The notes beneath the pieces are model-generated. The model made no database searches and had not been told where the DNA came from. It worked only from the letters and a program-made list of their open reading frames with translations. The translations under genes and the position numbers were made by a program. Source: Flavobacteriaceae bacterium (lineage in GTDB: Bacteria > Bacteroidota > Bacteroidia > Flavobacteriales > Flavobacteriaceae). From it: a DNA stretch of 64,000 nt. Numbering within the stretch: position 1 is the first letter of the stretch; the number at the start of each line of letters is the position of its first letter. Shown here one piece after another: positions 29,259 through 38,012 of this stretch. The stretch is taken from the NCBI GenBank assembly GCA_027490305.1, contig JAIXYI010000023.1:1-64000 (forward strand). The letters run 5' to 3'.

Positions 29259-29689
29259 CAGGGCGTCAGGATAAAGCGTTCTTTCTCAGGTTGCGCGAGC
29301 TGTACGGACCAGTCGATAGTCAGCGCTTTGCGTACGACCGATTTCAGTTGGCCAAAATCATTGGGTTTCCTGATATAGAAGTGCGCACCCTGTTGGTAGA
29401 CCGCGTTGATACTGTCTTCTTGCTGGCTGGTGGTGAAGATCACGACCGGAATGTGTCGGAGCGTCTCGTCGCGCCGTATTTCGGCCAGGCATTCGTAGCC
29501 GTTTTTCTTCGGCATGTTGAGGTCGAGGAACAATACGTCGGGTTGCGGGTTGCGGCGGTCGCGGAGGACTTCCATCAGTCGTTCGCCATTATCAGCCATC
29601 ACCAGCAATGACTTCGTGCATACCTCTCGAAGTGCTTCTTCAAAAAACAGGCGGTCATCTTCATCATCGTCAGCCAAAAACACATTCAT
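29258..29689 (-). CDS. response regulator (receiver domain only)
   Basis: FLADDDEDDRLFF..DVLFLDLNMPKKNGYECL..VVIFTTSQQ; adjacent to the PAS kinase. Confidence 0.93.
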   Translation of the reverse strand: MNVFLADDDEDDRLFFEEALREVCTKSLLVMADNGERLMEVLRDRRNPQPDVLFLDLNMPKKNGYECLAEIRRDETLRHIPVVIFTTSQQEDSINAVYQQGAHFYIRKPNDFGQLKSVVRKALTIDWSVQLAQPEKERFILTP

Positions 29690-29770
29690 GAGGGTTGCGT
29701 GTAGGTTGTAGAGTAAATATACGGAATATAAAGTCGCAATTTGTTAAGATTTGTGGAAGGGAGAAGAGAG

Positions 29771-29798
29771 TGGGCAGTAGTTAGTAGGCAGTAGTCAG
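29771..29798. repeat. degenerate heptanucleotide array
   Basis: TGGGCAG TAGTTAG TAGGCAG TAGTCAG. Confidence 0.6.
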
Positions 29799-29977
29799 TG
29801 TGTGGGCCGGAGATTGAATTCGGACTTAGATGCAGTGGCGCCGGTTTATTGGAATCCGGGCTGACGTGTTTAAGGTGCGGAGGGTTCTCCCGGCTGAAGA
29901 ATTTGAGGGTATTCTTTACTTTCTACGAGGAAAAGCTTTAGTGCCGTGAGGGTTTTATTTTCTATGGCCGGTTGCAG

Positions 29978-29998
29978 ACTGTTTACTGCCTACTGCCA
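29978..29998. repeat. degenerate heptanucleotide array, inverted relative to 29771-29798
   Basis: ACTGTTT ACTGCCT ACTGCCA. Confidence 0.55.
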
Positions 29999-30009
29999 AC
30001 TTCAAAAAG

Positions 30010-30083
30010 TGGTCCCACTTGGGCTCGAACCAAGGACCACCTGATTATGAGTCAGGTGCTCTAACCAACTGAGCTATAGGACC
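30010..30083 (-). tRNA. tRNA with CAT anticodon (Met elongator or tRNA-Ile2)
   Basis: GGTCCTATAGCTCAGTTGGTTAGAGC..CCTGA-CTCATAA-TCAGG..GGTTCGAGCCCAAG TGGGACC A; 7-bp acceptor stem. Confidence 0.93.
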
Positions 30084-30131
30084 GGGTTAGGGCTGCAATA
30101 TTACGACTATTTTCGGTTCGGTGCAAGGGAG

Positions 30132-30171
30132 TTTGGAAGTCGGGAAGTCGGAAGGTCCGGAAGTGCGAAAG
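30132..30171. repeat. degenerate octanucleotide array
   Basis: TTTGGAAG TCGGGAAG TCGGAAGG TCCGGAAG TGCGAAAG. Confidence 0.5.
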
Positions 30172-30183
30172 GGGTAATGACTG

Positions 30184-30225
30184 CAAACCGTCAACCCTGA
30201 ACCTTGAACTCTCAACTACAAACTA
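30184..30225. repeat. degenerate heptanucleotide array (NNAACNN x6)
   Basis: CAAACCG TCAACCC TGAACCT TGAACTC TCAACTA CAAACTA; the last unit includes the stop codon of the phytanoyl-CoA dioxygenase gene. Confidence 0.6.
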
Positions 30226-31050
30226 CTTCAACGCCTCATCCTTATCCTTTTCCAGAAAGTCCATGCTGTCGGTCAGGCCGTGCGTAGCGCTGTCAAGCAG
30301 GGCGCTGTCGGGTACGACCTCGAGGGGTTTGATGCAACTGAGGTTGGGTTCATTATAGGGTACATTCGAGGCGCGGTTATAGCAGGAAATCAGGCTCCAC
30401 CGCGCGTGGTCTGACAGGTTGGCCTCTGAGCGGTGCAGGAGGTTGGGGTGGAAGAAAAGCGCATCGCCGGCTTTCAGTTCAACATAAACGAGCGGCATCG
30501 TCTTCAACGCCAGGTCGACATAGTGCTGCGAGGCTCCTACCTGCTCGCCGGAAAACCCATGTTCGATGCGGCCCATTTTATGCGTGCCTTTTATAACCTG
30601 CAGGCAGCCGTTTTCTTTGTTGGCATCCGTGATTGCCACCATTACCGACAGCATCTGGTCGGGAAACAAGAATTCGTTCTTATACCAATAGCCGTAATCC
30701 TGGTGCCACTCCCATGCGCCGCCCACACGAGGTTCTTTTTGCATCAGCTTCGAATGGAAATGGCAAACAGGGCCTTCGCCGTCCATCAACAGGTCGCCAT
30801 TGTGCACCATACGCTCTGATTTTGAGAGCAAGCCGTACATGTCGTCACCCGGTGTGTACCACAAGGTCAGTTTGGTCTTTTTGCCGGTTTGATCGTTTAG
30901 GTCGAACGCATTTCGGCGCATGACATCATCGGTTACTGCAATGTCGTGCAGTTTGCGTGTTTCTTCCGCGGAAAGAAAGCCGTTTACGATCACATACCCA
31001 TCACGGTGATAGGCGGCGATTTGGTCGGTGGTGAGTGTGGAATAGGCCAT
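30223..31050 (-). CDS. phytanoyl-CoA dioxygenase family protein
   Basis: QIAAYHRDGYVIVNGFLSAEE; WHQDYGYWY Fe-binding HxD; LFFHPNLLHRSEANLSDHARWSLI. Confidence 0.9.
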   Translation of the reverse strand: MAYSTLTTDQIAAYHRDGYVIVNGFLSAEETRKLHDIAVTDDVMRRNAFDLNDQTGKKTKLTLWYTPGDDMYGLLSKSERMVHNGDLLMDGEGPVCHFHSKLMQKEPRVGGAWEWHQDYGYWYKNEFLFPDQMLSVMVAITDANKENGCLQVIKGTHKMGRIEHGFSGEQVGASQHYVDLALKTMPLVYVELKAGDALFFHPNLLHRSEANLSDHARWSLISCYNRASNVPYNEPNLSCIKPLEVVPDSALLDSATHGLTDSMDFLEKDKDEALK

Positions 31051-31113
31051 AATTTTGTTGGTTGTGGAGGTGGTTTTAGAGAGTGTCGCTTTTACGCGCC
31101 AATGCTTTACGAA

Positions 31114-31247
31114 TTTAACAATAAGTACGGTTTTTCCGCACGGCCATGTCCGGCGGAATCAGTATTTTGGTATTGGGGAGGGGCCATGGCAGTCCCTACA
31201 AAATGCAGCGGAATTTTAGGTACGGGAAACCCGTATATTTTGTTAAA
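31114..31247. repeat. 134-bp intergenic repeat, copy 1 (MITE-like, imperfect terminal inverted repeats)
   Basis: Starts TTTAACAATAAGTAC, ends GTATATTTTGTTAAA; contains TACGGGAAACCCGTA hairpin; about 95% identical to copy 2. Confidence 0.8.
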
Positions 31248-31274
31248 GTTCATCATCCTTTCACGCCGGTATAG

Positions 31275-31408
31275 TTTAACAATAAGTAAGGTTTTTCCGC
31301 ACGGCCATGTCCGGCAGAATCAGTATTTTGGTATTGGGGAGGGGCCATGGCAGTCCCTACAAAACGCGGCGGAATTTTGGGTAAGGGAAACCCGTATATT
31401 TTCTTAAA
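31275..31408. repeat. 134-bp intergenic repeat, copy 2 (MITE-like)
   Basis: Same length with no indels; 7 substitutions versus copy 1 by eye; same orientation, 27-bp spacer. Confidence 0.8.
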
Positions 31409-31566
31409 ATTTACCATGGTTTCTAAGTGCGATAAAGGCTTGGGTTGCTTCGGTTGCGCAGTCTACCATCGTCCGAACTCCCCTTAGCCTACAAGGTTAT
31501 GAAAACCGTCCAGATTGTATCCGTCTCTTTCGGACTCCTGATCGCCCCAACTTCCTAACTCCTTTT

Positions 31567-32988
31567 CTACTTCTTCTCAAAATACGGACTCCGGAATCCC
31601 AGTCGTTTCAACCCCCTCTGTATTTCCGGGATCTTCATGAAGAGTTTCCAAATCAGGCCGCTGCGGTGGTTTTCAATCATCACCACAATCGGCCCCTGGT
31701 CAATCGCCAGATAGGTGTTCGACGACCAGTCGTGTCCGAGGTCAAAACCATCATGGAACCCGTATTCACCCCATATCTTACCGCCCAGTTCCTCATAGAA
31801 ATACCGCATCGCTTCCATGCTTTCCTTCGGTGTGAACGGCATCGATGAAATCGCGGCCGTTGGCTGGATGACGCCTTTGTCGCTTGACGGACTGTGCGCG
31901 ACATAGCCTTTATAGCTGTCGCCCGCCGTCAATCCCCAGCATTTGCTGCTATACCCTTTGAATTTCTTGGGGTTTTCGATACAATACGCCCGGTTGATGA
32001 GGGTATGGTTGCGGGCCTGTAGGGCGTAATCGATTCCCAGTGAATCCTTTAGGCCGTTGGGGTCGATTCCCTGGAAGGTGTACTGCTCGAAGAACAAAGG
32101 ACCGCCCTTGTCTTCTCCGTAATTCCCCAAAGGAAGTTCGAGTCCGTAATACTTTTGCGTATTCCGGAACCCCTGGCTTCCGACCCAGGTGCCGTCGTAA
32201 GCCGATTTCGGAATGGCATGCCAGTTCGACGATGCGGCAATGATATACGTGATCAGTGCCTCGTTCCACCCCCAGATCGGGAAGTTCATGTCGAAGCCCT
32301 GATAGGGCGACCAATGCCAGTAAAGCTTGGGCTCGTTGTTGGTGAACCATTTCCAGTTGATGGTGTCCCACATGTCGGTGATCCGACGGCGGAGGTACAC
32401 TTCCTTCTGCGTCTTTCCATCAAAATACTCGCGGGCACAGAGGAATCCCATCATAAGATACGACGTTTCGACCAGGTCGGCCGCATCGTCAAGACGACCG
32501 AACGGGATGGTTTTACCCGTTGCACCGTCCATAAAGTGCGGGAAGGCACCGTGGAACCGGTCCGCTTTCGTGAGGAAATCCGCGATCTGGATCAAACGGT
32601 CGAGAGCGGCGTCACGACTGATCCACTTCCGCTCGACGGCAATGACGGTTGAAAGGATGCCGAAGCCCGTGCCTCCCACGGCAATCGCTTCCGGGCCGAA
32701 CGAGCCTTTGCTAAGGTTGGGCTCGTCCCAGGCTTCGTTGATGTAATCCCAATAATAGTTGCAGGTAACGGTGTTGCTGCGCTCGCGGGCCATGCCCGAC
32801 ACCGGATGTCCGTAGTGCCAGAAATACCGGAAGGTTTGCCGTTGCACGGTTTCCATCAATTGCTCGTCGGTCAGTCCTTTGACGACACCCACCACGGGGA
32901 TTTTTTCGGTGACATTCGCTTCGTTCGGCTTCTGTGCAAACAACGCTGCACACGAGAGCAGCAGGGCGGAGAGGGTTATTTTTCCCAT
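31567..32988 (-). CDS. glucoamylase family protein (GH144-like)
   Basis: QTFRYFWHYGHPVSGMARERS, YWHWSPYQGFDMNFPIWGWNEALITYIIAASS, SMPFTPKESMEAMRYFYEELG, DQGPIVVMIENHRSGLIWKLFM. Confidence 0.85.
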   Translation of the reverse strand: MGKITLSALLLSCAALFAQKPNEANVTEKIPVVGVVKGLTDEQLMETVQRQTFRYFWHYGHPVSGMARERSNTVTCNYYWDYINEAWDEPNLSKGSFGPEAIAVGGTGFGILSTVIAVERKWISRDAALDRLIQIADFLTKADRFHGAFPHFMDGATGKTIPFGRLDDAADLVETSYLMMGFLCAREYFDGKTQKEVYLRRRITDMWDTINWKWFTNNEPKLYWHWSPYQGFDMNFPIWGWNEALITYIIAASSNWHAIPKSAYDGTWVGSQGFRNTQKYYGLELPLGNYGEDKGGPLFFEQYTFQGIDPNGLKDSLGIDYALQARNHTLINRAYCIENPKKFKGYSSKCWGLTAGDSYKGYVAHSPSSDKGVIQPTAAISSMPFTPKESMEAMRYFYEELGGKIWGEYGFHDGFDLGHDWSSNTYLAIDQGPIVVMIENHRSGLIWKLFMKIPEIQRGLKRLGFRSPYFEKK

Positions 32989-35231
32989 AATACGGTTTTG
33001 GTTTGGAGGTTTTCAGAATCGGTGCCAATCATGATGTCGAAGGCGCCCGCTTCCCAATCAAAAATAAGGTCTTCATTGTAAAAGGACAGCAGTTCAGGCG
33101 TGATGTCAAAACTGATCACACGGCTTTCCCCTTTTGCAAGGCTGATTTTCTGGAAGCCTTTCAGTTCTTTAACCGGCCGGGTAATGCTGGCGGCCTGATC
33201 GCGGATGTACAATTGTACGACTTCCGTGCCGTCAACGCGTCCGGTGTTTTTCACGGTGATGCTCGCCCGAAGGGTTTCATTGCCGTTCAGCCGCTCTTTC
33301 GATACGGTCAGTTTCGAGTAGTCGAACGTGGTATAGCTCAGGCCAAACCCAAACGGAAACAGCGGTTCGTTGCGAACATCGAGGTAGTTTGAACGGTATT
33401 TCTCGAATTTACCGTCCTGGTTGCCAATCGGGCGTCCGGTGTTTTTGTGGTTGTAATAAATCGGCACCTGACCCACCGCCCTCGGGAAGGTCATCGTCAG
33501 TTTGCCGGAAGGATTTACGTCTCCGAACAAGACGTCGGCAATCGCATAGCCTGCTTCGGTACCCGGAAACCACACGTTCAGCAACCCGTCGGTGAGCGGC
33601 AGCAATTTCGTGAGGTCAAGTGGCCGGCCGGTGAACAGCACAACACTCATAGGTTTCCCCAGTGCCCGCATTGCCGTCACCAGTTTCAATTGGTTTTCTG
33701 GAAAGGCAATGTCGGAGCGACTGGCACTTTCACCGGTCATTTCCGATGCTTCTCCCAATACAAGCACGATGCGGTCGGCTTTTTTCGCAACCGCCAGCGC
33801 CTCCGCCAACAACTTTTCAGGATTGTCAATCGGCGTCTTGATCCAAACATTTTCAGCCATTTTCGGGTCATCCGTAAGGTTGCAGCCTTTGGCAAAGGAG
33901 AACCGTTCACGGTCAGTGCGCTCGTTCAGGGCTTGTTTCAGCGTTACGGCCTTGTCCGATTCTACGGCCACCGCCCAGGTTCCGGGCATGTTGGTTTTAT
34001 CGTCTAACAGCGGCCCGATAAAGGCTACCCGTTCAGACGTAGGCAGTGGCAATGCTTTCCCGTCGTTTTTCATCAACACGAAAGAGGAAGCGGCTGTACG
34101 ACGGGCCTCGGAACGGTTTGCTGTGGTGAAAATTTCCGTATCACGACGTTTGCTGTCGAGGCGAAGGAACGGATCGCGGAAGAGTCCGAGGTCGTATTTA
34201 ATGGAAAGGATGCGACGGCAGGCACGGTCAATATCCGCTACCGTTACTTTTCCTTCTTTTACGGATGTCGCCAGGGTGTTTAGGAAATCCTCACCGACCA
34301 TATCCATGTCGGTTCCGGCTTTGAGCGAGCGCGCCGCGACCTGTGGACTGTCGCCGAGTCCGTGCGCAATAAGTTCCTTGATAGCCGTAAAATCCGTGAC
34401 AACGAAACCGCCAAAGTGCCATTGGTCACGCAACACGTTTGTCAATAACCATTTATTGGCCGTCGACGGCACGCCGTTGATGTCGTTGAAAGACGTCATG
34501 ACACTGCCGGCACCTGCCTCAACTGCGGCTTTATACGGAGGGAAGTACTCGTTATACATCCGGTTCGGACTCATGTCAACGGTATTGTAATCGCGTCCGG
34601 CTTCGGCACCGCCATACAAAGCGAAGTGTTTCACACAGGCCAGGATGCTGTTGGGCGACGACAGCGATTGTCCCTGATAGCCTTTTACCATGGCCGCCGC
34701 CATTTTGGAACCGAGGAACGGGTCTTCTCCAAATCCTTCCGCCACACGTCCCCAACGCGGATCGCGGCTGATGTCGCACATGGGCGAGAAGGTCCAGTCG
34801 ATACCATCTGCCGTAGCCTCGGTCGCAGCAATCCGCGCCGCGCGTTTCACCGCTTCCGGATCCCAGGTAGCGGAAAGACCAAGCGGAATCGGGAATTGTG
34901 TTTTATAGCCGTGGATGACATCCAACCCGAATAAAAGCGGGATTTTCAGGCGACTTTTGGTGACGGCGATTTCCTGCGTCTTGCGGATGCGGTCAATGGA
35001 TGTCATATTGAGGACAGCGCCGAGTTTTCCGTCGATGATGTACTTTTCAGCGTCGGAGCTGACGGCGGCCCCGGTGGATATATCCCCTGGTGGCGAGATG
35101 AGGTTGAGTTGCCCGATCTTCTCCTCAAGCGTCATTTTAGACAGCAATTGGTCGAGGAAGGCGTCTTTAGTGGTGCTCTGTGCATAGCTGAACGAGGCGG
35201 CCAGCAACAGAAGTGCATACAGGTGTTTCAT
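32976..35231 (-). CDS. bglX: glycoside hydrolase family 3 beta-glucosidase
   Basis: Start MKHLYALLLLAASFSYAQ; MTLEEKIGQLN, GLDVIHGYKTQFPIPLG, KHFALYGGAEAGRDYNTVDMS, VVTDFTAI; C-terminal Fn3-like domain. Confidence 0.94.
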   Translation of the reverse strand: MKHLYALLLLAASFSYAQSTTKDAFLDQLLSKMTLEEKIGQLNLISPPGDISTGAAVSSDAEKYIIDGKLGAVLNMTSIDRIRKTQEIAVTKSRLKIPLLFGLDVIHGYKTQFPIPLGLSATWDPEAVKRAARIAATEATADGIDWTFSPMCDISRDPRWGRVAEGFGEDPFLGSKMAAAMVKGYQGQSLSSPNSILACVKHFALYGGAEAGRDYNTVDMSPNRMYNEYFPPYKAAVEAGAGSVMTSFNDINGVPSTANKWLLTNVLRDQWHFGGFVVTDFTAIKELIAHGLGDSPQVAARSLKAGTDMDMVGEDFLNTLATSVKEGKVTVADIDRACRRILSIKYDLGLFRDPFLRLDSKRRDTEIFTTANRSEARRTAASSFVLMKNDGKALPLPTSERVAFIGPLLDDKTNMPGTWAVAVESDKAVTLKQALNERTDRERFSFAKGCNLTDDPKMAENVWIKTPIDNPEKLLAEALAVAKKADRIVLVLGEASEMTGESASRSDIAFPENQLKLVTAMRALGKPMSVVLFTGRPLDLTKLLPLTDGLLNVWFPGTEAGYAIADVLFGDVNPSGKLTMTFPRAVGQVPIYYNHKNTGRPIGNQDGKFEKYRSNYLDVRNEPLFPFGFGLSYTTFDYSKLTVSKERLNGNETLRASITVKNTGRVDGTEVVQLYIRDQAASITRPVKELKGFQKISLAKGESRVISFDITPELLSFYNEDLIFDWEAGAFDIMIGTDSENLQTKTVLWEK

Positions 35232-35345
35232 TATTGGAAAAATGAGAGGTACTAGAATATAATTTCTCGTCAGGTCAGCCGAAGGATAAGGCAGGAACGA
35301 AACCCAAAAGCCCCCAAACGGAGGCTTTGTCGGCATTGCGATGGC

Positions 35346-37082
35346 TTACTCTACTTTTTTAACCTGCGTACGCTCGGATACGCCGTTTTCGTTGATGGCT
35401 TCGATGGTGAAATAATAGGTTTTCTGAAGGTCCATCGCCTTGAACCAATACTCGTTGAAGTCGTGCACCATGATACAACTGTAGAGTTTATCAGGAGCGG
35501 TTCCGTAGTAAAGGTTATAGGCATACGCATTATCGACCGGCGACCATTTGATGTAGGCGCTGCGTTTGTCTTTCTCCGTACGCAGGACGATCAGTTCTTT
35601 TACCGCGTCAGGTTTGGCGCCGCCGCCATTTCCAAAGACCCGAAGTCCGCTGATCGCAAATTTGCCCGTTGGCATGTGGAGGTTTTCCAATTTGATGAAA
35701 CGCGTCCTCACCGGTTGGGCGAGTTCGACATAATCGTGAGGCACATCCGTTTTATTCTTGCTTTTATCTACAAGTAACGTCCACTTCTTGCCGTCATTCG
35801 AGCAATAGAGACGGTATTGGTGGTAGGTAGTGGTTTGTTTTCCGAGGAATTCCACGTCCTGGTCAGCATAATTGATTTGGATGGCATTGACGGTCGAAAC
35901 TTGTCCGAGGTCGCTTTGGATCCATTCCCCCGGGTTCGCCGTCTTGGCACTCCAATAGGTTTTGATGCTTTCGTCGACGGCGTTATTGGCGAAGAAACTG
36001 CCCAACGTCGACGATACCGTCACCGGTTTTTTGTAGTTCAGCAGCATCCATCCCGGAAAGGCCTTACCGTCTTTTCGCGCTTCCGGAAGGTACTGCGGAT
36101 AATCACCGAAGGCCGTGTTACACCACATTACATCGTCTTTGTCAAACCCTGTCGGCCAAATGCCCATGCGTCGTTCCCAGGTGTTCTTGACGCAGACGAT
36201 GCTGGTCGAAATGTGCCAGTAATTGCCATATTTATCCTGAAAAGTCGACCCGTGTCCCGCTCCCCGCGAAAACCCGCCGGGCTTGAAACTCAACGGATCC
36301 GATTGTGCAAAGGTTTCAATGCCGTCGAACAATGGTTTGCTGCCCATGACAACGCCATCGGCATAACCACTGAATTCGGTTCCCGGTGCACCGTATTGGA
36401 AATAGTATTTGCCGTTGTGCTTCGTCATCCACGCCCCTTCGATGAACGGGTCGAGGAAGGTGTTGTCCATATACTCCCCAAAACGCTGCCAACCGTAGCG
36501 CCAGTCTTCCAAAAGATACATCGGCATACGGGTGCCAATCGGCTCGAAGGTCTTGCGGTTCAGCTCGACGCCCCATACCGGGTAGCGGTTGCTGCTGCCA
36601 TTGTACATATAGAAGCGGCCATCGTCGTCGGTAAAGAAGGCCGGATCCCAGCCACCGATTTCAAGCGAGTCTTTAATGACGAACCATTTGTTGTGTTCGG
36701 GGTCGGTGCTGCCCCACAGGCTGAAATTCTTTTTATACGTACTGCCGAACACGACCATCGTGTCGCCGATGACGCCTACGCCCGGGGCGCACAATTCATC
36801 TTTTTCAGGGTTCCACGGGCGAAGGAAACGCTTTTCATGGAACTTCCAGTTCAGCATGTCGTTGCTATGCCAATAGCCCCATTGGTTGGTAGAAAACAGG
36901 TAAAGATCGCCTTTGTAGTTCACCACTACCGGGTCGGCTGTGGCACGATGGCGTCCCCAGGCGGTAAAGCTCTCAAAAGGAGTGTAACCATAATCGACAT
37001 TGATGGGGTTACAGAAGGTTTGTTGTTGGGCGGTGGCGGATAAGCAGCATACGGTCGCCACCAGTGCGAAAAAATATTTCAT
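35346..37082 (-). CDS. family 43 glycosylhydrolase with discoidin/F5-8C-like C-terminal region
   Basis: GRHRATADPVVVNYKGDLYLFSTNQWGYW propeller; IKTYWSAKTANPGEWIQSDLGQVSTVNAIQINYADQD discoidin-like; Fn3-like end. Confidence 0.85.
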   Translation of the reverse strand: MKYFFALVATVCCLSATAQQQTFCNPINVDYGYTPFESFTAWGRHRATADPVVVNYKGDLYLFSTNQWGYWHSNDMLNWKFHEKRFLRPWNPEKDELCAPGVGVIGDTMVVFGSTYKKNFSLWGSTDPEHNKWFVIKDSLEIGGWDPAFFTDDDGRFYMYNGSSNRYPVWGVELNRKTFEPIGTRMPMYLLEDWRYGWQRFGEYMDNTFLDPFIEGAWMTKHNGKYYFQYGAPGTEFSGYADGVVMGSKPLFDGIETFAQSDPLSFKPGGFSRGAGHGSTFQDKYGNYWHISTSIVCVKNTWERRMGIWPTGFDKDDVMWCNTAFGDYPQYLPEARKDGKAFPGWMLLNYKKPVTVSSTLGSFFANNAVDESIKTYWSAKTANPGEWIQSDLGQVSTVNAIQINYADQDVEFLGKQTTTYHQYRLYCSNDGKKWTLLVDKSKNKTDVPHDYVELAQPVRTRFIKLENLHMPTGKFAISGLRVFGNGGGAKPDAVKELIVLRTEKDKRSAYIKWSPVDNAYAYNLYYGTAPDKLYSCIMVHDFNEYWFKAMDLQKTYYFTIEAINENGVSERTQVKKVE

Positions 37083-37229
37083 GGTTTATGAGGTTGGTAA
37101 CGCTAAAGTAACGAAAAGAGAAATGAGGACACCGGCGTCGGACTTTCTCAAAACTACATCAACCCCTATTTTTTTTCGCGTATTTACTGATTTTTGACCA
37201 CTTTACGCGGCAGTACCACTACATCATCG

Positions 37230-37637
37230 CTATTCAGGCGTGATGGATTGGCACAACTCCACCAAAACGCCATTCGTTCCCTTCGGATGCAGGAACGCCA
37301 CGAGTTTGTTATCGGCTCCTTTCTTGGGTGTTTCGTTCAAAACAGTGAACCCTTCGCCTTTTAACCGGGCCATTTCCGCTACGATGTCGTCTACGTCAAA
37401 GGCGATGTGGTGGATGCCTTCCCCTTTTTTCTCCAGGAACTTCGCAATCGGGCTATTGTCATGTGTGGCTTCCAGCAACTCGATTTTGTTCGGGCCCGAC
37501 AGGAAAAACGAGGTACGCACGCCTTCACTCTCCACTTCTTCCATTTTATACGGCGCCACGCCCAGCAGTTTTTCAAAAAGGGCGTTAGAGGCGGCGAGGT
37601 CTTTTACGGCGATTCCGAGGTGTTCGATTTTGTTCAT
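37230..37637 (-). CDS. mce: methylmalonyl-CoA epimerase
   Basis: KIEHLGIAVKDLAASNALFEKLLGVAPYKMEEVESEGVRTSFF; GEGIHHIAFDVDDI. Confidence 0.93.
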   Translation of the reverse strand: MNKIEHLGIAVKDLAASNALFEKLLGVAPYKMEEVESEGVRTSFFLSGPNKIELLEATHDNSPIAKFLEKKGEGIHHIAFDVDDIVAEMARLKGEGFTVLNETPKKGADNKLVAFLHPKGTNGVLVELCQSITPE

Positions 37638-37670
37638 GGGACGTTTGTAGATAGAAAACGGGTCAGGAAT

Positions 37671-38012
37671 TTATCGCAAAGAGAGAATTTCAAAGCAACC
37701 AAAATTCGGGTCTTCCAGAAACTTCTCCAGCTCTTCAAGATGGTCAATTAAGATATTCGCAATTATTTCGGTTCTAAGGTTTCCTGTTCGGATCCAAATA
37801 ATCTTGGGCGGAAAACCTAAAAGAGAATTTAGGTCATTGAAGTCGGAATCCTGGGTTACAATGGTAAAATCCGATGATCGGGCAAACTGCCATATCGCCT
37901 TGTCGGTACTATCTGTAAGATGGAATTGCTTGACGCTAGCCGATCCCTCAAACCGTGCTGGTAGCAGTTTTACGATGCGATGTGAAATGTTCTGGTCGAA
38001 CAACAACTTCAT
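37671..38012 (-). CDS. DUF5615-like PIN-like protein (putative toxin)
   Basis: MKLLFDQNISHRIVKLL, TQDSDFNDL, KIIWIRTGNLRT. Confidence 0.85.
   Translation of the reverse strand: MKLLFDQNISHRIVKLLPARFEGSASVKQFHLTDSTDKAIWQFARSSDFTIVTQDSDFNDLNSLLGFPPKIIWIRTGNLRTEIIANILIDHLEELEKFLEDPNFGCFEILSLR

Noticed and set aside
29771-30225. Possible CRISPR-like array
   Set aside because: Units are 7-8 nt, degenerate and contiguous with no spacers; no cas genes nearby.
30946-31407. Plus-strand ORF of 153 aa across the 134-bp repeats
   Set aside because: It begins antisense inside the dioxygenase gene and repeats peptide fragments only because the DNA is duplicated; no coding signal.
31051-31566. Possible IS remnant around the 134-bp repeats
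   Set aside because: No transposase fragment and no clear target-site duplications could be seen; kept as MITE-like/structured repeat only.
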